Shown here: positions 34,601 to 46,038 of the stretch, piece by piece | Position numbering within the stretch: position 1 is the stretch's first letter | How the letters are laid out: every line of letters starts with the position of its first letter | DNA from: Rhabditophanes sp. KR3021 | Taxonomy: Eukaryota; Nematoda; Chromadorea; Rhabditida; Alloionematidae | Length of the DNA: 64,000 bases | Reading direction: 5' to 3' | Assembly: GCA_963281155.1 (NCBI GenBank) | Contig: CAUJLY010000003.1 | Span: forward strand, 2,294,001 to 2,358,000 | Made by a program: the position numbers and the translations under genes | The notes under the pieces: model-generated | What the model was told of the DNA's origin: nothing | The model's input: the letters and a program-made list of their open reading frames with translations, nothing else | The model's database searches: none

Positions 34601-35357
34601 ATCTCTACTTTTAGAGTAAATATTCTTTTAATGATGAGTTGACTAATAGTTGTAATTAAGGAATCAGACCTAGAAATGATTTGACTAAAATTGAAAACGA
34701 TGAGGCCTTTTTGACAAAAGAAAAAAGTTTATGTTCAATGACAAATGGATTAGATATTTTAATTAGTGCTTTATTAACGGGTTACAAAATTATTATTCTG
34801 GCTTCTGAAAATAGAGAATCTACGGCCTTAGATTTCCTGCAAAAACTTTCCTATCTTAAACCTCAAATTAATATTGATCGTGAAATTGCCAAAGTATTTG
34901 TTAGGTAATTTAGACCGGATTTTATCTTTGTTTTAATGTTTTTTTCAGTGAGTTCCCTTCAAATGAACATCAAATTATCGGTGCAGCCTGTTCAAAGATA
35001 GAATCCATTTCATTTGAAGATCCTCGGTACAAAGTTGTCTTGAATCTAAATCAAGAGAAGATTTCCTCACCTGCTTACATTGGAAAATTCCTAATTCCTT
35101 TAACCAAAGGCAAGGACTTCCCAAACGACTATGTTCTGATCAAATTCATCATTTCCATCATCAGTGAAATTTGTCAAACAGTTCACGTAGCTCGTTACTT
35201 GAAGCCCGAAGAAATTCAGAAAAAACTAGACTTATCCAAATCTGACTTCAAAATAGTCATTCACTTACTGTCTGAAATTGATGTCCTAAAGTTCGGTGCA
35301 CTGCGCCAAAAGTATATTGAAAACGAAACAAGTATTATCTCCACTGTTAGTTTGTAA
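31652..35357 (+). CDS. SMCR8/folliculin-like longin-DENN protein
   Basis: Exons 31652-32332, 32737-32908, 34661-34904 and 34949-35357 join in phase to 501 residues. The N-terminal longin-type domain has LLMVEFCQVQGPRPLHYFP near residue 35 and ATYALVHYSTILDVTARAFQRMF-like sequence (read in two parts: ATYALVHYSTILD, TARAFQRMFAMAY) near residue 90. This closely follows the SMCR8/folliculin pattern in which a GPRPL motif precedes a YVHH...ARGF...MAY segment. The last two exons (GLDILISALLTGYKIIILAS and a C-terminal helical part) fit a DENN C-terminal module. SMCR8 and folliculin regulate Rab and Rag GTPases in autophagy and mTORC1 signalling. At 501 residues it is much shorter than human SMCR8. 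Introns 32333-32736 and 32909-34660 are unusually long and carry antisense coding-like relics. I favour SMCR8 over folliculin, moderately. Confidence 0.75.
32390..32695 (-). pseudogene. Antisense coding-like fragment in the first DENN-gene intron
   Basis: An open frame of 101 codons on the minus strand, with its TAA at 32390-32392, lies inside the 404-nt intron 32333-32736. Composition is protein-like (Ser-rich near the middle, then YHGKYSMPEVYLLNYM). No family is recognised. It is uninterrupted, so it could be a small gene, but its position next to the broken fragment 32984-34382 suggests it belongs to the same relic. Confidence 0.35.
32984..34382 (-). pseudogene. Frameshifted antisense relic in the second DENN-gene intron
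   Basis: The minus strand of intron 32909-34660 carries successive protein-like segments in different frames: 34382-34263 (ends at a GT donor-like site), about 34160-33880 in two frames, 33871-33680, 33683-33453, about 33430-33270 and 33244-32984. They are separated by frameshifts and stops, notably near 34090, 33990, 33870, 33680 and 33250. One segment near 33330-33380 has a Cys-Pro-x-Cys plus His/Cys pattern that resembles a zinc finger. Together this looks like a single long coding sequence that has decayed. The source is unknown: a former host gene, a mobile element or an old viral insertion are all possible. Confidence 0.5.
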
Positions 35358-35903
35358 ATAAATTTTAATCCTACTATCTATTTGTTAATTGTTACTTAAT
35401 TTATGTGTGTAATGTTTTGTTAATTGCAATTAATTTGGCACTGGCATATACTCCTAAATTAGGTACTTGACTTTGAGGCAATATGTGCATTTATAATGTT
35501 ATGCAAATTAATAAATTTATTCTCATGTACTTCACGTTACTTGTTTGTAATAAAATGTGAGATGCCAAAAAGTTTAACTTCCTTCAAAAACAAATCAAAA
35601 CAAAGAGAAACAAATACCGTATCATAACTTCAAAACAAATTTTGCAAATTAAAACCAAATAGTCAAATCTAATATTTTAATTACCCAAAACTGGCAATTA
35701 CATAAAACCATACCAAGACAGCATCAATCCGCCTCGTCTAATTAAGTTATCAAGCATCGTATGGCAATAGCAATCACTTTAATCCCTTACCCCATTATCC
35801 ATATTGCGTTATCCATCTTTTGGTTGTGTTTAATTTTTGGGTTCTAAATATTTTGAGACCAGGCCAAATCAAATATTGTTTTAAATAAAATTTATTTCTT
35901 ATA
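35358..35903. other. Intergenic spacer before the Phox2-like gene
   Basis: A 546-nt AT-rich spacer with polyadenylation-like AATAAA sequences at about 35510 and 35550. No other structure is evident. Confidence 0.45.
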
Positions 35904-36788
35904 ATGGATTATAATAATTATTTTCAACAGGAGGCTGCTAATGGCAGTAGTGGTTCTGCTATTGCTCCTTTTAATTTAAGCTTCGGAGGACCTGCTGGGA
36001 CAGGATCAGCCGGAGGTGTTTCGCATCCTTATGGGCAGCAAGGAACTGTTGTGACAGCTGGGAACCAAATTTACGAGCAGTATAATAATGCTTATAATCA
36101 GTTGGCGGCGATGGGAAATGCTAGAGGAATTCAAGGGCAGGCTAGTGGATCTAGTAATGGAAGTGGATGCCAAAGTAGTTACAAAGCTCATGATTCTTTG
36201 ACTGCTTTCTTTAATACAGGTAAGTATATTTAGACTGAAAATTACATTAAATGTTCAGGACTTCCTTACAAGCTTTACCCTAACCCAAATGCCATTCTTC
36301 ACTCAACTCACAGTGAAGCTTCCATCAGAGCTGCTGCCAATGCAGGATCTTCTGGCTTGATGGGAAACTTCTCGAGTGGAGCTTCATTAATCGGCGCACT
36401 AGGTTCTGGAGGCCTTAACCCTTCTGAGAGAAGAAAGCAAAGAAGAATAAGAACAACCTTTACTTCTGGACAGCAACGTGAATTAGAAAGAGCTTTCCTG
36501 GAAACGCATTATCCAGACATTTACTCAAGAGAAGATATTGCTATGAGAACTGATTTAACTGAAGCTAGAGTTCAGGTAAGCCATAGATAGTTTGTCTTTA
36601 ATAACCATTCAATTAGTATTTGCATTAGTTATATTTTTACGTTATTTATCCGTTTTACATCATTTATACGATCATAGGTGTGGTTCCAGAACAGACGCTC
36701 CAAATGGCGCAAAACTGAGAAGCAACGACTGAAGCCCAAAGATGAGGAAAACAATAGTAACAATGCCGAATCATTAGAAACGATCTAA
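35904..36788 (+). CDS. PHOX2: Paired-like homeobox protein, PHOX2 type
   Basis: Exons 35904-36219, 36259-36575 and 36678-36788 (introns 39 and 102 nt) give 247 residues. The homeodomain begins with [20 protein letters not shown] and continues with [14 protein letters not shown] and [19 protein letters not shown], almost the PHOX2 sequence, with Gln at position 50. The intron inside helix 3 (ARVQ|VW) is at the position common in paired-like genes. Upstream, LPYKLYPN corresponds to the VPYKLF segment that precedes the PHOX2 homeodomain. The N-terminal region is Gly/Ser/Asn/Gln-rich. The C-terminus after the homeodomain is very short (about 20 residues) and lacks the polyalanine tract of vertebrate PHOX2B. 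In animals PHOX2 specifies visceral and cholinergic or noradrenergic neurons. ARX/ALX relatives are the main alternative. Confidence 0.88.
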
Positions 36789-36979
36789 ACATCTACATAA
36801 CTTTCTTTAAATAAGCATCTAACCATAATAAAAGCTTTACACATAAATAATTTAACAGAAAAGGGATTTATTCCTGATCAAGTATGATAACAAAATAAAA
36901 CAAAGCTTCTTTGTCTAGATAGTCCAAGGACTACTTCGAAAAAGATAACATAATATCACATTAGTCATGGAACCTTGAT

Positions 36980-37342
36980 TTAAAGGCTGGTAGAGTCAGC
37001 AACGGTGACTTCAACGTCCACACCAGGTTCAATTGGGATGGATGAAATTTTCTTGAGCTTTTCAGTTCCAGATTGGAGGTTGATAAGTCTCTTGTGGATT
37101 CTCATTTGGTAACGATCCCAAGTCTTGGAACCTTCTCCACAAGGTGTCTTTCTGGTGGTGATTCTGAGGGTCTTGGTTGGCATACGGATTGGTCCCTTGA
37201 CTGGAAGTTGTTCGTTCTTGGCAGAAAGGATCAATTGATCGCAAACAGATTCGAGGGCTCTTACGTTTTGGGAGGTAAGAGTGATACGGATACGACGGAC
37301 GACGTTGTCCTCAACTGGTTTGTCTTGTTTCAAGTCAGCCAT
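36980..37342 (-). CDS. RPS20: Ribosomal protein S20 (uS10)
   Basis: A single exon of 120 residues, the usual length for this protein. [19 protein letters not shown] at the N-terminus, [27 protein letters not shown] in the middle (read as KGPIRMPTK then [13 protein letters not shown]) and [12 protein letters not shown] are hallmark segments of eukaryotic uS10, which sits in the head of the 40S subunit near the A-site side. The end, [11 protein letters not shown], is also conserved. The gene lies tail-to-tail with the Phox2-like gene, 191 nt apart. No intron follows the start codon, unlike many animal ribosomal protein genes. Confidence 0.98.
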   Translation of the reverse strand: MADLKQDKPVEDNVVRRIRITLTSQNVRALESVCDQLILSAKNEQLPVKGPIRMPTKTLRITTRKTPCGEGSKTWDRYQMRIHKRLINLQSGTEKLKKISSIPIEPGVDVEVTVADSTSL

Positions 37343-37765
37343 TCTTTTTAAAATAAACCTATAATGGAAGGGAATATTAGTTTGGTCACAAAATATCTAT
37401 TAAATATAAATGCCACGCAGATGTTACTATTTTTGATTAAGAATAATTCTAAAATATTTTTATAAATATCTTTTCGTCCGTTCAAACGACTAAATGTGAG
37501 GACAATAATTATTTTTAATCAAAATTGGGATGTATATTTTTGCAGTTTAAAAGGTACCGTAATCATTGGTAACGTTAAAAGAAATGATACTCAGTCAACG
37601 ACTTTTCGTGGTGAAATTCGGCTGGCCTTAAGGTTGGAATAAAGTGTCTTTAATAATTACAAATATATTGACCTGCACATATATATACAAAGATGTAAAA
37701 AGTGTTGCCATGGTAATTGGTAAATAAAGCTAAAAATAGATTTGGAAGTCGATATAAATAAAACA
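37343..37765. other. Divergent spacer, RPS20 to CC2D2A
   Basis: 423 nt between the RPS20 start (minus) and the CC2D2A start (plus), presumably a shared promoter region. AT-rich, with no box I can support. Confidence 0.4.
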
Positions 37766-40700
37766 ATGTATGGTGGATTATCAGATATTGCTTCTAAAAC
37801 GAGAGATGAAAGTCTCAGGCATGGAAAAAAATTGCCCCCATTAAATTTAAGTTTTAAAAAAGCTGAGAATGCTCTAAGTCCTGAAAATACGGAGCTTTCC
37901 ACAACTCGGACTAACTTTACTAATAAAGATGATGTCGAGGAAGGGCAAGAGACTCCAATGAGGTAAGTTAAAGCTTTTGAATACAAAGCAACCTTGAATT
38001 TATAGTCCTGGTTCCCAGTCACAAGTTTCTAAACGCACCCAAAGTTCACTTGAAATGACAACAACAATTAGGCAGAACATTCGATCCAGAGCAAAGGCAT
38101 CTCTTCAAACCAAAAGAGGGTCAGTTCAATTAGAAAAAAGAATCCTTAGAAGTAAACTGGCGCTCCTAAGCACAAAGAAAAAAGAAGTTGCTCCCTATGA
38201 TCCAGACGAAGCTGATGACAAGATTGAAAAAGCAATAAGCATAGGAAACCAGTATACTATGCAAAAACAAAATCTTGAAGCTCCAGTTGATCACCAGAGA
38301 TCATTTTTCGTAGATAACTACGAAGTACCTCTAATAGGAGATGATTCTGTTGTAACTTCCTTTTATCAAAAAGCATACAATATAATAATGTTCTCTCCCA
38401 TTTTGAAACAAATCCTAACTTATTACAAAGAAGGCACCAATTATGGAATCGAAGATGGTGCTAGCATCTTTAAATCAACAGAAAAAGACTACACAAAGTT
38501 AATCAAAAGATCCGGCATTTGCTTTATGAACAATGGAAGCGAACTAATTGGATCTAAACAAGAAACCTTCTACACAACAGATGTTAAAAGCTATGAACAT
38601 GTTGATTATGAAGAATCTACCCTTGTTGAATATGTTTACAGGGAAAGTAAGTCTAACAGAAAGTTACGTGAGAGAAAAATGAATTTCAAGACCTTAAGTC
38701 TGGGAGTTAAAAAAGTGAAATTGTACCATCATTGGTTATTTACACCTGAACACATAGCTTGCCGCTTAATGGAAGAAACGTATGACTTACTAGTTTTAAA
38801 AGCAAGTCAATTAGTTGTTCTAATTAAAAAATACCTCAAAACAATCAGTGACATAGAATCGAAAGACTCAATCTTATCTGAAATAAGACTAAACATTTCC
38901 GAATACAAGGCCTTAATTGATGAACTTGAAAAACGATGGCACAATGTTCAAGAAATCAGAATTACAATGAAAGTTCAATACACAAACAAAATATTAATAA
39001 CATCGTTTATGGATGAGCAAGATTTGAGTGGATTTCCTAGTGAATTGCAAAATTTTTATAGGCAAATTAGGGGCATAAACATAAAAAATATATAAAAGCC
39101 ATACATTAGAAGGCGATATAATTGAAAGATTCATGCAATTTGTGAAGTGCCAGCTTAGCCATTTGGGTGACGATACATGGATGTTTCGGCAACATTATAT
39201 AGTTTGACTGTCCAAAAGCATCTGAATTAGTTAATGACTTTTGCACCTTGAAAATAATTGCATACTCGATTCCAAGAGCTTCATTAACATGCAAGTCGGA
39301 AAGGTAGACGGCAATAACCTTTTCCTTCTTTAGCCAAAAAGCATTGCATCTTTATTCTTTAGGATTTAGGAAATTCCTTTTTTAGTAATTGCTTTCGTTT
39401 GTATACCATGTTATCACTAACACTTGCATATATAATCTTGTTGACGAACTCTTCAAATGAAAGTGTCTTATAATTAACACCTTCTGCGATATCCAAGAAC
39501 TCGTAAACAGACTGGTCATTTTCTTTAACAGAATTACGACTTTAGCTACTTTTAACTCAGCCATCAGATTGTTCTATAGATTACTATCAACATTAATAAC
39601 CCAATCACTTAATTAATTGTCGATTCACATCCTGTTTAAGCATTTTTGGTCAATACTTGCATCTTCGTTTAACTCCGAATTAATTATCCGCCTAATTTTG
39701 AAGAAAACAAAGTAAATTATAAAGTAATCAAAAAGCACTAAATGTGCTGAAAAAAAGAGACTTCCTTTTCCAATTTTTCATCAAGACATTAAGGATTATT
39801 TAAATGAGTCACTTAAAACTACATAAAATGCAGATTTATATTAAACATTTGGTTAATCATTTATTTTGGATTTTTATAGATTTCCGATGTTTGTTATTGC
39901 AGATAAGGGGGAGGATGAAGGGAGTGATAATGAAAGTCAAAAGAAAAAGGCTGAATTCAAAGAGTATTTGTCAAAATGCGAATGGCAATTGCAAATTGAT
40001 TTTAATAATGTTTTTGTTACCAGATCAGCTATTGTTCAGATGGATGAAAACTTTGAAGTACCAATTAATGAAGAGTATAATTTGTCGGTCCATGATGAAG
40101 CTGAAAGTATTCATGTTATCTTGTATGAAAGGTACGAGAAGGGTGTTTATCAGATGATTGCAAAGGTTGGAATTACTCTTGATGAGGATGAAAGTGGAGA
40201 GGGGGTTGATGGGAAGTTTACATTTGGCTCGGAAGCCAAATTTAAATCTTTTAATAATTTTATTGGAGCTGGGGGGATACGTTGTATAATTTAAATGGAT
40301 GTTTAATTACACATTTAAAGGGATATGGGAAAGAAGCTTTAAATGATTACGCAAGAAAATTCAGCCTAAAACACGCTGATTCAACCGTCCAAGAAACGTT
40401 TTCCTTGATTCCACCCGAAAGTAGATTAATAGGAGATGAAGAATTTGATGAGGACATCAGATTTAACGCTTTACATGCTCGTTATGAAAACAGAAAAATG
40501 CCAGGACGACATGAAAAGAGTATTCCTCTGTATTGTGAAGAAATGGATAACAAATTCATTTTTCTCGATGAACCTTCCTCTGCTGATTTGGGGGTTTATT
40601 CATTTGGAATAGAAGGTTTTAAGAAAGCAGCTAGACAAATGGCGATAACCTTAAGAAGCGATACGCTTCAAATGAATGGTAGTACGATTGATAGCATCAA

Positions 40701-42408
40701 AAAGTACAATGATATAATTAGAGAAGAGACATTTCCCAATTTGTTTTCTGGCTTTGGTGCCTTATTTGGTACAAAGGATATTTCTAGAAAACTAAAGCCT
40801 ATGAGAAAAGATGTTGATAGGATTATTACGACATCAATAACTCAATTTAAAATATTAATTAATGTCCAAAGTGCATCAAATTTACCATCGGTAATAGACG
40901 ATACAATTCTTCATCCATTCGTTGAGATAACTTTCCAAGGAAAGAGTATTCGGACCAATTTATCTGAGGGAACTAACCCATTGTGGCAACAAACTATTTC
41001 ATTTGATTTCGATGGTTCCCAACTTGGAAATAGTGCCTTGAATTCAGTTACAGACAAATTTACATTTACTATCTTTAACCAAGTTTTTAGTACAATGAAA
41101 CATGACGATCGTGAAGTCAACACAATACATAAACAAATAGATTTGCACTATCTATCGAAGGTTGAGGTTCCCTTTTCAACAATTTATATTAAAGGAAAAA
41201 TTGATGGGAACTTGTTGCTTGAAAATTCAATTTTTACAAAAGGATACTCAAGTAAAGGACATTCATTTTTGAAAGTATCCATGTCTACAGATCCTATGAT
41301 CGCGGCACCTCTTCCTGACCAAAGTATGTTAAATTTAAGCACAGAAGAGGAAGAAGTTGTTTTGAAGGCAATGGATTGGAGAAATAAATGCTTAGTTCAA
41401 CACGGCGACAGGCGTTACAAAGCCCTTGTTTTAAATAATAACGGAAGAAGTGTCCTAGTTTGTAGATACTTAAGACCTGTCAAGCCTCCTATAATTCTTG
41501 AACAATTTTGTAGTGACAAATTGAAATTCTTGAAACAAGCAGTTCAATTGGTAAAGAATATTCCTTCAATTGTAGATCCCATTATGTTTCCCGGCACTTG
41601 TGATTTATGGACTGCAATAGATCAAACAATTGCTATTGCCTACGGTTCGGAAGAAGAAAAGGCAATAATGTTGTGTTGTTGGCTATTGTATCATAAATAT
41701 GATGCTAGTATTATCTTATGTGATTCACTACCCGAAGGTTCAAATGGAGCTTATGTTCTTGTAGATACGAGCTTGCATCTGTCGTTAGTTAATACACAAA
41801 CAGGCACAATTTGGAAGACAACAGATACTTTTTGTCCAATTATCAATATAGGCACAATCATAACAGAAAACAATGTTTATGGAAATATACAAAAGACTAA
41901 TAGTCTAAGTGGAATGTCATTTGAATTAAATAAAATTGACTTGTGGAAACCATTATTTGAAAAATATGTGCCTGAGTTTACGGGGGTTCAAAATGAAACT
42001 CCAAATTATAATAAAATTAGTGATGAAGTTTTATTAGAATTAAAGACTTCTCTTGAACGAGAAATAAAAGCAGAAATCGACAAATCTAGGCAGTATGGGA
42101 TTCCACAATGGAATATCCTCGTTTCCCGAACATTGAGAGATATCCTTGCAGAAGAAAGCATTCTTTTTAATAACAAAGAAATTGAAAGAATTATTCAAGA
42201 TCAATTCAAAACATACTTCAAAATTAATTCAGTAATAATTTCAATTCCCTTTTATTCACGCGAAGCTGTGATTGAACATATTTTGAACCTGAAATTACAT
42301 ATTAATAGCGATCCTAAAGTTCAATTTGCAATTTCGGTTAACGTAGTTCCATTTGTTAATAATATAGTTAATTGTAGAATTGCTTTAGCTTACGTTATTC
42401 CATTGTAA
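37766..42408 (+). CDS. CC2D2A: CC2D2A, ciliary transition-zone C2-domain protein
   Basis: Exons 37766-37962, 38006-39039, 39903-40215 and 40269-42408 join to about 1227 residues (human about 1620). Landmarks in order: LYHHWLFTPEHIACRL matching the human HHPCFSREHVLAAKL segment, a coiled-coil stretch, a first C2-like region (CEWQLQIDFNNVFVTRS), a second C2 region (LINVQSASNLPS, HPFVEITFQG, VEVPFSTIYIKGKIDG), and the C-terminal transglutaminase-like module (CDLWTAIDQTIAIAYGSEEE, DTFCPI, LWKPLF). The protein scaffolds the B9/MKS complex at the base of cilia, so the organism is ciliated. Intron 39040-39902 (863 nt) holds an antisense relic. The junction 40216-40268 (53 nt, GTTTAC...TTGGAG) is inferred from a frame change, and a one-base indel is the alternative. 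The N-terminus is shorter than in vertebrates. Confidence 0.9.
39106..39600 (-). pseudogene. Antisense relic in a CC2D2A intron
   Basis: Minus-strand coding-like segments fill most of intron 39040-39902. One runs from about 39600 to 39540, then shifts frame and is open to a stop at about 39374. A further frame is open from about 39340 to TAG/TAA at 39106 (62-80 codons, protein-like composition with HPCIVTQMAKLALHKLHE). At least two frameshifts separate them. The family is not recognised. Confidence 0.45.
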
Positions 42409-42810
42409 TGATTTAGCAGAACATCGTCATATAAAAGAATAGCCAAGTTGTACACAAGAAATGTCAGGAATATCAAGCCATTCCAACAATTACATAAGAG
42501 GTTGTCTAATTACAAGAATTGTTTTAATGTAAAAGTTGTTTGCCAATGTTGACGCTAGATTTGAAGTTACTTTTGATAAAATGATTTCACGTACAGTTTA
42601 ATGTTATACCAGGCCGGAATATGTGTATTATATTGTCTTGCTTTTAATTGAAAACTCCTACTTTAAAAAATTTAATATTTTATGAATATTAGTTTTCGGC
42701 GTAGAAACGACAACGAATTTCGGGGTTGCGACATTGGTAAAGTGGGCCAATTACATACCTAATTATCCTGTTATATGAACGTATTTACATATTTTTAATT
42801 TAGATTATAA
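42409..42810. other. Intergenic spacer, CC2D2A to NADAR gene
   Basis: 402 nt of AT-rich sequence without recognisable features. Confidence 0.45.
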
Positions 42811-43335
42811 ATGGGCAACTCTACTACGTTTGATATTGAATTGAATACTGATGGCAAAACCTTTATTTGTTTTGAATATTCAAAGAATTGTGTCTTCTCC
42901 AATCGCTATTTGAGTTCTTTTACTATTCGCAATCGAAAATTCAACTGTTCAGAGCAGTATTTCATGTTTGCAAAAGCACAGCGATTTAAAGATGGAGACG
43001 CAGCAAAAGCCATATTGCAAGAATCAAACCCCATCAAACAAAAAGAAATAGGAAGAAGCATCAAAAACTTTAATAAGCCAATTTGGGATCGTGAAAGCTA
43101 CAAATTTATGAAAAGAGCCGTTCAAGCGAAATTTAGTCAGAATGCCGAATTAAGGCCTATATTGCTTAGCACTAACGATGCTACTTTAGTGGGATGTGCT
43201 TCAAGAGATGTCATTTGGGGTATAGGATGCGAAATTACGAATCCGACAAGATTGGATAAGAAAAGCTGGAAAGGGCAAAATCGTCTGGGGCAAGCATTAA
43301 TGGAAGTGAGATCGTTAATGTGTAATCGCACATAA
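42811..43335 (+). CDS. NADAR/YbiA-family (DUF1768) N-glycosidase-like protein
   Basis: A single exon of 174 residues, the usual size for this family. Family landmarks in order: LSSFTIRNRKFNCSEQYFMF (the F-x-CSEQ-F motif, about residues 30-50), KAQRFKDGDAAKAIL, KEIGRSIKNFN, then IWDRESYKFMKRAVQAKF, LRPILLSTNDATLVGCAS, the core VIWGIGCE (W-G-x-G), and WKGQNRLGQALMEVRS at the end, matching the G-x-N-x-L-G-x-x-L-M-x-V-R ending. NADAR proteins hydrolyse N-glycosidic bonds. Members act on riboflavin-pathway intermediates (YbiA) or remove ADP-ribose from guanine. The actual substrate here is not shown. The start MGNSTT could be N-myristoylated (inference). The family is widespread in bacteria, fungi and plants and patchy in animals, so transfer is possible, but base composition does not stand out. 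Confidence 0.9.
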   Translation: MGNSTTFDIELNTDGKTFICFEYSKNCVFSNRYLSSFTIRNRKFNCSEQYFMFAKAQRFKDGDAAKAILQESNPIKQKEIGRSIKNFNKPIWDRESYKFMKRAVQAKFSQNAELRPILLSTNDATLVGCASRDVIWGIGCEITNPTRLDKKSWKGQNRLGQALMEVRSLMCNRT

Positions 43336-43997
43336 TTATTCTTTATTTATTTTTTTGTTGTTGCATAAATACAAGATTTTGATTTATATGCAACTTTAGC
43401 CTACCCAGTAAATGAGCGTTTTCTGCCGTGAGAAGTTATTTGCATATAAAGAAAGTTTAATAGTTGTGCAAGCCATTTGCTTGATTGTTCCAGAATGTTA
43501 CAACGGCTTGACTCATCGGTTATATTTTGCTATATCAATTAATTATGTAAATAAAAGATTAATAAATATTTAAAAAGTCTTCATAAAACGTAAATTGAAA
43601 GTCCAATAATACTGAGAGTATATGATAATACATTATAATATTCCATAAATATACAATATTTTGTGTAATTTGCATACGCAAAAACCACAAAAGCTGCCAG
43701 CCTCAACAGCTACCTTTTTTATGAAATTCCCCGCCTTTTGTTTGTTGTGCGTATGTGTAATACAAATAATAAGTAATCTATTGCACTACTCTTGCATCCA
43801 CATATATCGTTGTTTATAACGAAGACAGGACACACTTCTCCATTTATCTTCTTCTTGAACTGCACGCATGTTTTTAAAATCTATTCTTCTGTTGAAACTT
43901 TCAATGCCATTTGTTAAATTGGGTGCATATTTCTAAGGTTGGTATTTTAATATTTATATATAAATCTACTTTGGGTCAAAATAGTTCATTTTTGAAA
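43336..43997. other. Intergenic spacer before CDK12/13
   Basis: 662 nt, AT-rich. The NADAR gene 3' end is followed by AATAAA-like sites at about 43550. No gene or repeat is seen. Confidence 0.45.
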
Positions 43998-46038
43998 ATG
44001 TCACCTGATAGAGCTACCAAAAGAAGGTATGATTCTCCTTCTCGAGATTATAGACGTAGTGACCGTGACCGAAGGGACAATAACTTTAAAAGGTAAGTAA
44101 ATAAATTGGTTCTAGTTATTATCAAATATTTTTAGAAGTAAACGGGACCATTCTCCAGACAGAAGATCGCGTCATCGGGATAACGGCCGAAACGGTCATA
44201 AATATGAAGGTAATCATCGAAGAGAAAGTTCTTGTGGCACAAGGTCCCGTTCGCGGGAAAAGAAAGTGGAAAAAGCAGGACGTTTGTCGAGAATAGATAT
44301 ATCCACCAGTCCTATATCATCTGCCGAAGATGTTCATATAATCAAGAAAGAAGGAAATTTAGGTGGTGGAATTTCAAGACAGATCTCATCGAAATCTCGA
44401 CCTAAGGAAAGAAATTCGCCTTCCAAAAAAAGACGTTCAAAGAGTTTAGAGAAGAAAAACGTTTCTGTTTACAAAAGTACCTCGAAAGTCATTAAAGAAG
44501 ATGTGTCAAGTTCAGATTCTTCTCTATCTCCAGTTACACCACCAAGGGTTAGTTTCAAACTTAATTTATAATCAATAATTACTTTTAGCTAAATAGTAAT
44601 TCATCAAAAGCTCAGGCCGCAAGACACGATTCGGCGAATAATATTTTCAGCTTTTCTCCACCTCCACCCCCTCCTCCGTCCATGAGCAAGCCGATTGTTG
44701 TAAATTACCAACTGCCTTCTGGTTTCAAGCCTATTGTCGGTTTGACAGTAATATCACCCCCACCTCCGCCACCTCTTGGAAAGGATGGTAGTCGCTCACC
44801 AATTGAATTAGATGAACTCCCCCCGCCACCACCTTCACGCAAATTAAAGGCCCGTCCAGTTATCTACAACCACCGTGTTGCAACAATAACAAGTAGGGAT
44901 TGGGGTATGGATGCGGAAAACAATTATAAGATTGAGAAGCAAGTCGGCGAGGGAACGTACGGGTATGTTTTCAAAGCTACTCAACTATCAACGGGCAGGG
45001 AAGTTGCTTTGAAGAGGGTCCGCCTGGAAAATGAAAAAGAAGGTTTTCCAATCACAGCGATTCGCGAAATCATTATTTTACGCCAACTTGATCACAAAAA
45101 TGTAGTTCTGTTAACAGATATTGTTACTAATAGGTCTGTGATTACTGAAAACAAACACCAAGAAAAAGGAAGAACCTCGAAAGAAAAGGATGATGATCGG
45201 GAGAGCATCCATTATTTTTATCTCGTCTTTGAGTATTTGGATCATGATTTGGTTGGTCTGCTTGACTCAGATATGGAAGCATTTACCGAACTGCAGGTTG
45301 CGTCTTTTATGAAACAGTTGGCCGAGGGCTTACGGTACTGCCATAAAAGGAAATTTCTGCACCGTGACATCAAAGGCTCCAACATTTTATTCAATAATAA
45401 AGGAGAAATCAAGCTTGCTGATTTTGGTTTAGCTCGTTTTTATGATAGATCACAAGAGCGTCTATATACTAATCGTGTCATTACATTATGGTATAGGCCT
45501 CCTGAATTGTTACTTGGTTCGGAGAAATATGATGAAAAGATTGACTGTTGGTCGTTGGGTTGTATTTTGCCGGAGATGTTTACTAGAAAGCCCGTTTTTG
45601 CTGGTAACACAGAGCTTGTTCAATTAGAAGCAATTTCTAAAGTTTGTGGAACACCGTGTGAAGCAAATTGGCCAGACGTTACCCAACTAAGTCTGTTCAG
45701 AAATTTCAGATACCAGAGGCATTATACTAGGGTTGTTAGAGAGCATTTTAAAGAGTAAGCAATACTACGTTTATACTTTAATCATCAATTATTTCAGTAT
45801 ACCAGCTGGGGCACTCGATCTTTTAGATGCTATGCTGACACTCGACCCGAGGAGAAGGTTATCCGCCGATGAAATTTGCAATCATCCGTGGTTAATTAAC
45901 ATTGACCCAAAGACAATTGAACCGCCGAGGTTTCCTAAAAACCAAGATTGCCATGAGCTTTGGTCGAAGAATCAGAAGCGAAAGAAAGTCATTGTGCGAC
46001 CAAATGGTAACGGAGCTATACCAATTTCACCTCCTTGA
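43998..46038 (+). CDS. CDK12: Cyclin-dependent kinase 12/13
   Basis: Exons 43998-44092, 44136-44547, 44589-45754 and 45798-46038 (introns 43, 41 and 43 nt) give 637 residues. The N-terminus is an Arg/Ser-rich region (KRRYDSPSRDYRRSDRDRR) typical of CDK12/13. Polyproline tracts (SPPPPPPPS, ISPPPPPPLG) follow. The kinase has GEGTYGYVFKA, a PITAIRE helix in place of PSTAIRE, HRDIKGSNIL, DFGLAR and the T-loop TNRVITLWYRPPELLLG. The C-terminal extension QDCHELWSK is a CDK12/13 hallmark that contacts ATP and cyclin K. These kinases phosphorylate the RNA polymerase II C-terminal domain during elongation. An insert after KEKDDDRESI in the N-lobe and CILPEMF (Pro for Gly) are local oddities. CDK9 is excluded by the RS domain and the HELW motif. 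Confidence 0.95.
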
